Shown: positions 58,877 to 64,000 of the stretch, piece after piece
How the letters are laid out: each line of letters opens with the position of its first letter
Numbering within the stretch: position 1 is the first letter of the stretch
DNA from: Pseudovirgaria hyperparasitica
Lineage: Eukaryota > Ascomycota > Dothideomycetes > Acrospermales > Acrospermaceae
Assembly: GCF_010093815.1 (NCBI RefSeq)
Contig: NW_022985565.1
Coordinates: 335,924 to 399,923, forward strand
Reading direction: 5' to 3'
DNA: 64,000 nt
Made by a program: the position numbers and the translations under genes
The notes under the pieces: model-generated
Seen by the model: the letters and a program-made list of their open reading frames with translations, nothing else
The model's database searches: none
What the model was told of the DNA's origin: nothing

Positions 58877-59176
58877 ACTAGGGTGCATTGATTGAGAAGG
58901 CTAGAATGAGACGACTGGACCTTCTGGGGGGTTTATACATATACATATGAATATAATCGTGATTACATACTCGTTCAATGTCAAAAGGTCCACTTGGGTT
59001 AGAAGTTCGTAGGTTGTGGTGTCGTTGCTGGTCTCTTTGGGGCGATGGTCTTTTGTACGTTGTTCATGGTCGTGCTATGTGGCGGACTTACATCCCGGAG
59101 TGAGCAAGAAATAGGGAGATATGGCATGGGATGTGGCTGATTGTGTTCTCCGGGGGCTTGTGCACGTTATGTACTT

Positions 59177-59240
59177 GTATGTATGTATGTATGTATGTAT
59201 GTATGTATGTATGTATGTATGTATGTATGTATGTATGTAT
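59177..59240 (+). repeat. (GTAT)16 microsatellite
   Basis: About 64 bp of perfect GTAT units, beginning right after CTTGTAT. Confidence 0.95.
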
Positions 59241-59363
59241 GTGTATGTTTGGTCGGTTCGACTGCTATTACACGTCGCACGCGTCTATAGGATGTATGCC
59301 CTTTTTCTTCTTCTCGTGTAATGGAATGATAGTGACAGCGAAGATATCCATTGGCGGGTTTAT

Positions 59364-59367
<4 letters not shown>

Positions 59368-59430
<63 letters not shown>

Positions 59431-59442
59431 TGTGTGTGTGTG
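59368..59442 (+). repeat. (GA)30 followed by (TG)7 microsatellite
   Basis: About 60 bp of perfect GA dinucleotides run directly into a TG run. Confidence 0.95.
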
Positions 59443-59607
59443 TATATGGCTGTCTGTCTATCCATCATATGCAACGCCTTCATTCATCCAAGATATTGCA
59501 GTGCGTCGTGCTGTAGCATGTAGATCTTGTTTATGTTTATGTGAGTGTCATGTCTGTCCTCTGGGTTTTTGTTTCGGGTGTTGTCTGTGTGTGTATATCT
59601 ATTTCTC

Positions 59608-59649
59608 CTAGGGATGTATGGCTAGGGATGTATGGCTAGGGATGTATGG
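59608..59649 (+). repeat. 14-bp minisatellite, three perfect copies
   Basis: The unit CTAGGGATGTATGG repeats exactly three times, then degenerates into CTACGAATATGTAG. Confidence 0.9.
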
Positions 59650-59690
59650 CTACGAATATGTAGCTAGAGATATACATGTTTCTCTATAGT

Positions 59691-59880
59691 CATATGGAAG
59701 AGAGAGGAGGAGGAGAGAAAGGGGGCTACGGGGAGGGAAAGGAGGAGTGAGAGAGAAGAGAGAAGAGAGGAGAGAGATGAGAGAACGAGGGGAAGGCTAA
59801 GTAAGAAGAGAGAGAAAGAGGGGAGGGCTAAGAAGAGAGGGTCAAGAGAGAGAAGAAGAGGAAAGAAGAGAAGAGAGGTA
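59691..59880 (+). repeat. Purine-rich tract (AGAGG/GAAGA)
   Basis: About 190 bp that are almost entirely A and G on the plus strand, with few interruptions. It is capable of unusual structures such as triplexes. Confidence 0.85.
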
Positions 59881-60239
59881 TATGGAGGTATGGGATATGT
59901 ACGACGGAGTTTCGCTCCTGGCGGATTGTATTGTTGGTTTATGGTTCGTGTGTGGTGGTGACGATGTGATAATGATGTAGTTAATTCAAGACCAGTAGTA
60001 AGAATATGCTGCATGTTAGGCGGGGTGAGAGGGAGAGCGGGTGCGGATTTGGGAAATATAGATAGCTATGGATAGTCTAGGTAATAGGTAGATAACCGGG
60101 GATCTTTCATATATACATACATTTGTATATGTGTATATGTACAAGTATCTATACACTCTACATCTCTGGTAGTACTTTCTATTCGTCGCCTTGTATCGCC
60201 TTGTATGTTTCCACGTTTCTAGGCCAAACGAAACCCCTT

Positions 60240-61480
60240 TCGTGTTTATATCTTCAATCTCTTTGATAAATTTAAGTATTTAGTAAGATAACGGCCTAGG
60301 CAAGAGTATGAAAGTAAGCCATGCCTTACGTTAGTAATCTCCCAGATAGATAGAGAGAGAGTAAGAGCATGTACTTTAGTACTTATTATTATCTGCATTT
60401 AATAAGCTTAACATACGCTACTTATAGATCTTCCGTCTCCGGTCTCGCATCTCTTATACGTCTTATCTACGTACTATAAATAAAGATAAGATATATAAAA
60501 CTCTTCTTATCGCGAGTCTAGACACATTTATATAGACGAACTAATATATATCTAAAAGAAATAAATTTTTAGATAGAGAAAGAAGAGAAGAAAGAAAAAA
60601 GAGAAAAGTAATACTAGATAGTAATAGTATTTAGACATAGAATTAACGAAGACTTTAGAGACACGGAATATAGCGTGATTATATCTAGTATATATCTTAA
60701 ATATATCTTAGGGATATGTATATCTATTAACCCCTACTCTATATAAAGCTATAGATGGTATTTAATTTAAGTCGTAGTAAGTATAGATAGAAAGATAGAT
60801 AGATAGATTCGGGCTAAGCGGTAAAAATAAGATAGGCATAAGGTAGAACACGCATATATACGAGATATCTACATTCCCCTATCTACCCTCTCTTATTTAT
60901 TCCCCGTACATGTATTTATTTATTTCCTTCTATTACTATATTAGTACCGATATATAGTATCCGGTTCTACATCCTCTTTTCTATCCCCTTGCTACTAAGA
61001 TTCTTAATAGACTAACACCGAAAATAATACGCTAAAGAAACAAATTCATTCCGTAGTATCTACACTAGTAGTATGTAATATGTTTATATTCTTGCACTTT
61101 CGAGGGCGAGGAGCGTATATTACGAGTGGTGGAGGCGTGTATCTACAAAAAGGCGAGAGTATGAGACCTCGGTAATGATACTAATAGGTATTGTTACGTG
61201 GTAGTCGTAATGCCTATGAGTGTATGTAGAACTAGACACTAAGGCTACTAGGCGGCGTCTCGGTAATACATATAATCTAGATAATTATAATACCAAGGGA
61301 TTAGTTAAGGGATCTATGTGTCCTCGATCGTTATAGTAGATATACTTCTAGGACTAAGCTAGCTTGTGTTTATATAATCTTTTTATCCTTATGGGAGAAC
61401 TTCTACTTATTCTACTATAACCAAGGTGTATATATATATAGGCAGGTAGGCAGGCTAAATGGACAAGTTACCTAGCTTCT
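60240..61480. repeat. AT-rich, RIP-like block of unknown origin
   Basis: TpA is very frequent while CpA and TpG are scarce, the signature left by repeat-induced point mutation of duplicated DNA. No terminal repeats or coding remnants can be recognised, so the original element cannot be named. Confidence 0.6.
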
Positions 61481-61863
61481 ACGGTGTTAAACAAGGCGAT
61501 AAGGTAACAGGGTTGGACACCGAAGGTTAAAGGGTTCAAATGCTAAGCACGAGAGAGGCTTTGTTAACTTTGGCTTATTCGCATTTTGGCTTCTAGGCTT
61601 GATAACGTGAAGAGAAGAGATGGTCTATCTATCTATCCGTTAGTTAGTTAGTCTATCAGTCAGTCTGTCTGTCTGCCGGCCTATCTACCCATCCAGCAAG
61701 ACGCAGCGAGGCTATGCGATCGGGATGATCAATCGTTCATCTTCGAATAACATTGTACTAAGACTGCGCAGGTATGCCCCTAATTGTACAGACTATCTAA
61801 TGGAAGTTGAACCCACCAAAGTAGAATAGAATATGGTAGCGCTCTACCTATATACCTCCTACT

Positions 61864-61925
61864 AAGCTAGATAGATAGATAGAGATAGACATGGGGATAG
61901 ACATGGGGATAGACATGGAGATAGG

Positions 61926-61985
<60 letters not shown>

Positions 61986-61990
61986 GATAG
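61864..61990 (+). repeat. (GATA)n with GATAGACATGGG sub-repeats
   Basis: Roughly 60 bp of perfect GATA units, flanked on the left by three GATAGACATGG(G/A) units and on the right by two GATAGACATAGA-like units. Confidence 0.9.
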
Positions 61991-63473
61991 ACATAGAGAT
62001 AGACATAGAGCCAGATAGAACTAGCTGACAACTCCTTATCCACCTTATGTTAACTAACATACTTACTTCCCTACTTACTTACTACTACTCCCACTACTAT
62101 CGTGTGTGTTTGTATGTGCGAGGATGCATATATATAGATACAGACATAACTACTAAGTCACTAATCTTATGTATTAGCGAAGCAACAGAAAGGGGAGATA
62201 CGATGATACTACTACTACTTGTTATTGCCTTGAAGTTGCCTTAGACTCAGACTCAGCATTGGATTTAGAGTCCCGCACACATCTCAGTATCGCAGTGTCT
62301 TAACATCCACCCCGTCCCATCCCATCCAATCGCCCAAAAAACCAGCACCAGCTCGCCAAGCAGGCACGCAGACAGATCAACAAGTCGATCAACAGGCACA
62401 GTAGCGTCAAAAATAGCGGGAGATGGACAAGCCAAGGGGGGCTTTTTTGTTCGGGGGCGGATCATATCATGTCTACATTATTCCTTGACATCCCATGGAT
62501 GGCATGACACTGATCGTCCCGCGATGGATCGTCGGACGGGGTGCGGCAGGGTAGGTACATGGTAGGGCAGGGCAGGTACAGGGCAGGGCAATACATACAT
62601 ACTAACATGATTACTCTGACCTTGGGGTATCAACCGGGCACGCAGTGTACTGAATCCTTGATACTGGACATATTCATGCAAAAGCAGTTTTATGCAAAAC
62701 ACAAACAAACAAACACAAACAGACAAAGACAGACCTCAATCCATCGAAATGAACACCCCATCTCCGCATCATCCATCCCGCACAGGACGGCAAGTTGCAA
62801 CCCGCTCCTTCAACAAAACCCCCTTTACTTTTTTTCTTCTTCGGGTCACGGTAATCTGCCAGACTAAATTAGCAAACGTTCAAAATGTCCGTGATTAAAT
62901 TTATAACTGTAGTCTCCACAGGGACGATGCCTCTAGCGGAGAATTCTGGACTGCTGTACTGTGTGTGATATTGAAGCGCTGGTGTGGGGTTTTGTGTGCT
63001 TACTTGATAGTGCATCGCGTCGCATGGCATCCCAGATCAGATCAGGTCAGATCTAGATAGAGACTACTCAACCGTACCTTCTGATAGCCTGCCTGCCTGC
63101 CTGGCTAGCTAGCCGATATTCCTACGTAGCTTATACTCTGTCACACTTATACGCAGCCTAAGAGCGCTGTCTCGATACGCGAGAGAGATTGCGACCAGGA
63201 TCAGATATCCCAGATATCGCATGTCTACTCTCTAGCAGGTGCGTGATACATATCCAACTGCCCGGGCGTGCATCCGTGTTGAAGTATACCCGCCCAAAGC
63301 AACAAACCTTCAATCCTTCTATTCAATCCATGCATGGCATCGGACAAATATGGACTCAATCGCGAATGCCAGAACTCGCATTATTAAACAAAAACAAAAA
63401 TCAAATCAAATAAAATAGATACATAAAAACATTCAAGTCCGCTGTGACGATAGACAGCTGACTATTAATCGAT

Positions 63474-63500
63474 CATTCATTCATTCATTCATTCATTCAT
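63474..63500 (+). repeat. (CATT)7 microsatellite
   Basis: Nearly seven perfect CATT units in 27 bp. Confidence 0.9.
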
Positions 63501-64000
63501 TGCTTCACAGTGTGCAATGTAGTCTCATCCCCTCATCCCTATCAATTAACTAGCAGCGTGACCAACCAATCCAATACAATAGAATGAAAAAAGAAGAACC
63601 CCCAAAACCAAAAAACTAATTAATTAGATTAAATAACTAACTATCTTAGCTTTCCCCTCTACTAATTACTTCTCCGGCTTACTTACTTACTCGCTTGCTC
63701 GCTTACTCGCTTGCTCGAGAAGAAGACGAAGAAGACAGAGGCGTTGCGGGCAGCGGTTCACTAATGGACGGATGTATAAAGAGAGCATTTCTTACGGCCC
63801 TAAGCAAGTCACACTAATTACTATCGTAGCGGAATAGAGCCATTGGGAAGAAGTGGCACTGGTAGCGGATGGGTAGCTAACCAGCTAGCTAATTAGCTAG
63901 CGGATACATCGCTGGGCTTCCGGGTGTGCGGTATTGCGCAGAACAGTACGGTATAGGACAGAACAATAGGGTCTAGTGGAGTACAGTGCGGTATAGTTCA

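Larger units (their letters stand above)
58569..64000. other. Gene-free right flank, 5.4 kb, simple sequence and AT-rich debris
   Basis: No convincing coding sequence on either strand. Contents in order: a TTC-rich tract, a long GTAT microsatellite, GA and TG microsatellites, a 14-bp minisatellite, a purine-rich tract, an AT-rich RIP-like block, GATA repeats, GGGCAGG-type runs near 62540-62590, ATTC repeats, and a CTTACT/CGCTTGCT run near 63680-63717. Degenerate CGGTAT-containing units occur near 63930-64000. Confidence 0.7.

Noticed and set aside
59121-59611. Open frames across the microsatellites as proteins
   Set aside because: They encode only repeated YVCM- or RERE-type dipeptides from GTAT and GA runs.
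61500-61560. tRNA or SINE-like B box (GGGTTCAAATGC)
   Set aside because: No matching A box at the right distance and no cloverleaf could be folded by eye.
1-64000. CRISPR arrays, rRNA operons, intact transposase, integrase or reverse-transcriptase genes
   Set aside because: None seen on either strand. The only mobile-element candidate is the non-coding inverted-repeat element at 32921-33598.

Overview
The window reads as a gene-dense stretch of nuclear chromosome from a filamentous ascomycete (Pezizomycotina, tentatively Dothideomycetes). Genes on both strands carry one to four short introns of about 45-65 bp, with GTAnGT-type donors and CTAAC/CTGAC-type branch sites close to the acceptor. 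The proteins include fungal hallmarks: class IV chitin synthase and its Skt5 activator, a GT34 mannosyltransferase, a Kre9/Knh1-type wall protein, a Zn2Cys6 regulator and the fungal 17.8 kDa complex I subunit. AT-rich patches poor in CA/TG suggest repeat-induced point mutation (RIP). I rebuilt exon structures by hand from splice consensus, phase and family conservation. No transcript evidence was available.

Layout. 1.0-5.4 kb: a 2-oxoglutarate/Fe(II) oxygenase and the DNA cross-link repair nuclease Pso2/Snm1. 7.0-11.4 kb (minus): a GPI-type Kre9-like protein and the cytoplasmic dynein intermediate chain. 11.8-14.7 kb: ATP synthase subunit e and a complex I subunit. 14.8-17.9 kb (minus): a small basic protein and a She3-like coiled-coil protein. 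19.6-22.0 kb: a Gly/Gln-rich protein and a DUF1772 membrane protein. 22.7-27.5 kb (minus): a very large F-box/zinc-finger protein. 28-39 kb is looser and accessory-like: a small HTH-like protein, a secreted M43 metalloprotease, a 0.68 kb inverted-repeat element carrying a CACGTG array, indoleamine 2,3-dioxygenase and a Zn2Cys6 transcription factor. 40-54 kb is a cell-wall and secretory neighbourhood: an Mnn10-type mannosyltransferase, a single-pass membrane protein of unknown function, and SKT5 and CHS3 divergently arranged. 56.6-58.6 kb: a DUF2415-type WD40 protein. 58.6-64.0 kb: no gene seen, only microsatellites, a 14-bp minisatellite, purine tracts and a RIP-like AT-rich block.

How genes work together. 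The clearest functional link is CHS3 with SKT5: the catalytic subunit and its CaaX-bearing activator share one 2.9 kb divergent intergenic region. The Golgi mannosyltransferase lies about 4 kb beyond. A second possible link is the dioxygenase with the Zn2Cys6 factor 1.5 kb downstream. CGG/CCG repeats lie upstream of both, so local regulation is possible but unproven. No wholly new multi-gene system is evident. The best leads are the CHS3-SKT5 module with its unknown membrane neighbour, the inverted-repeat/CACGTG element and the large F-box/zinc-finger protein.
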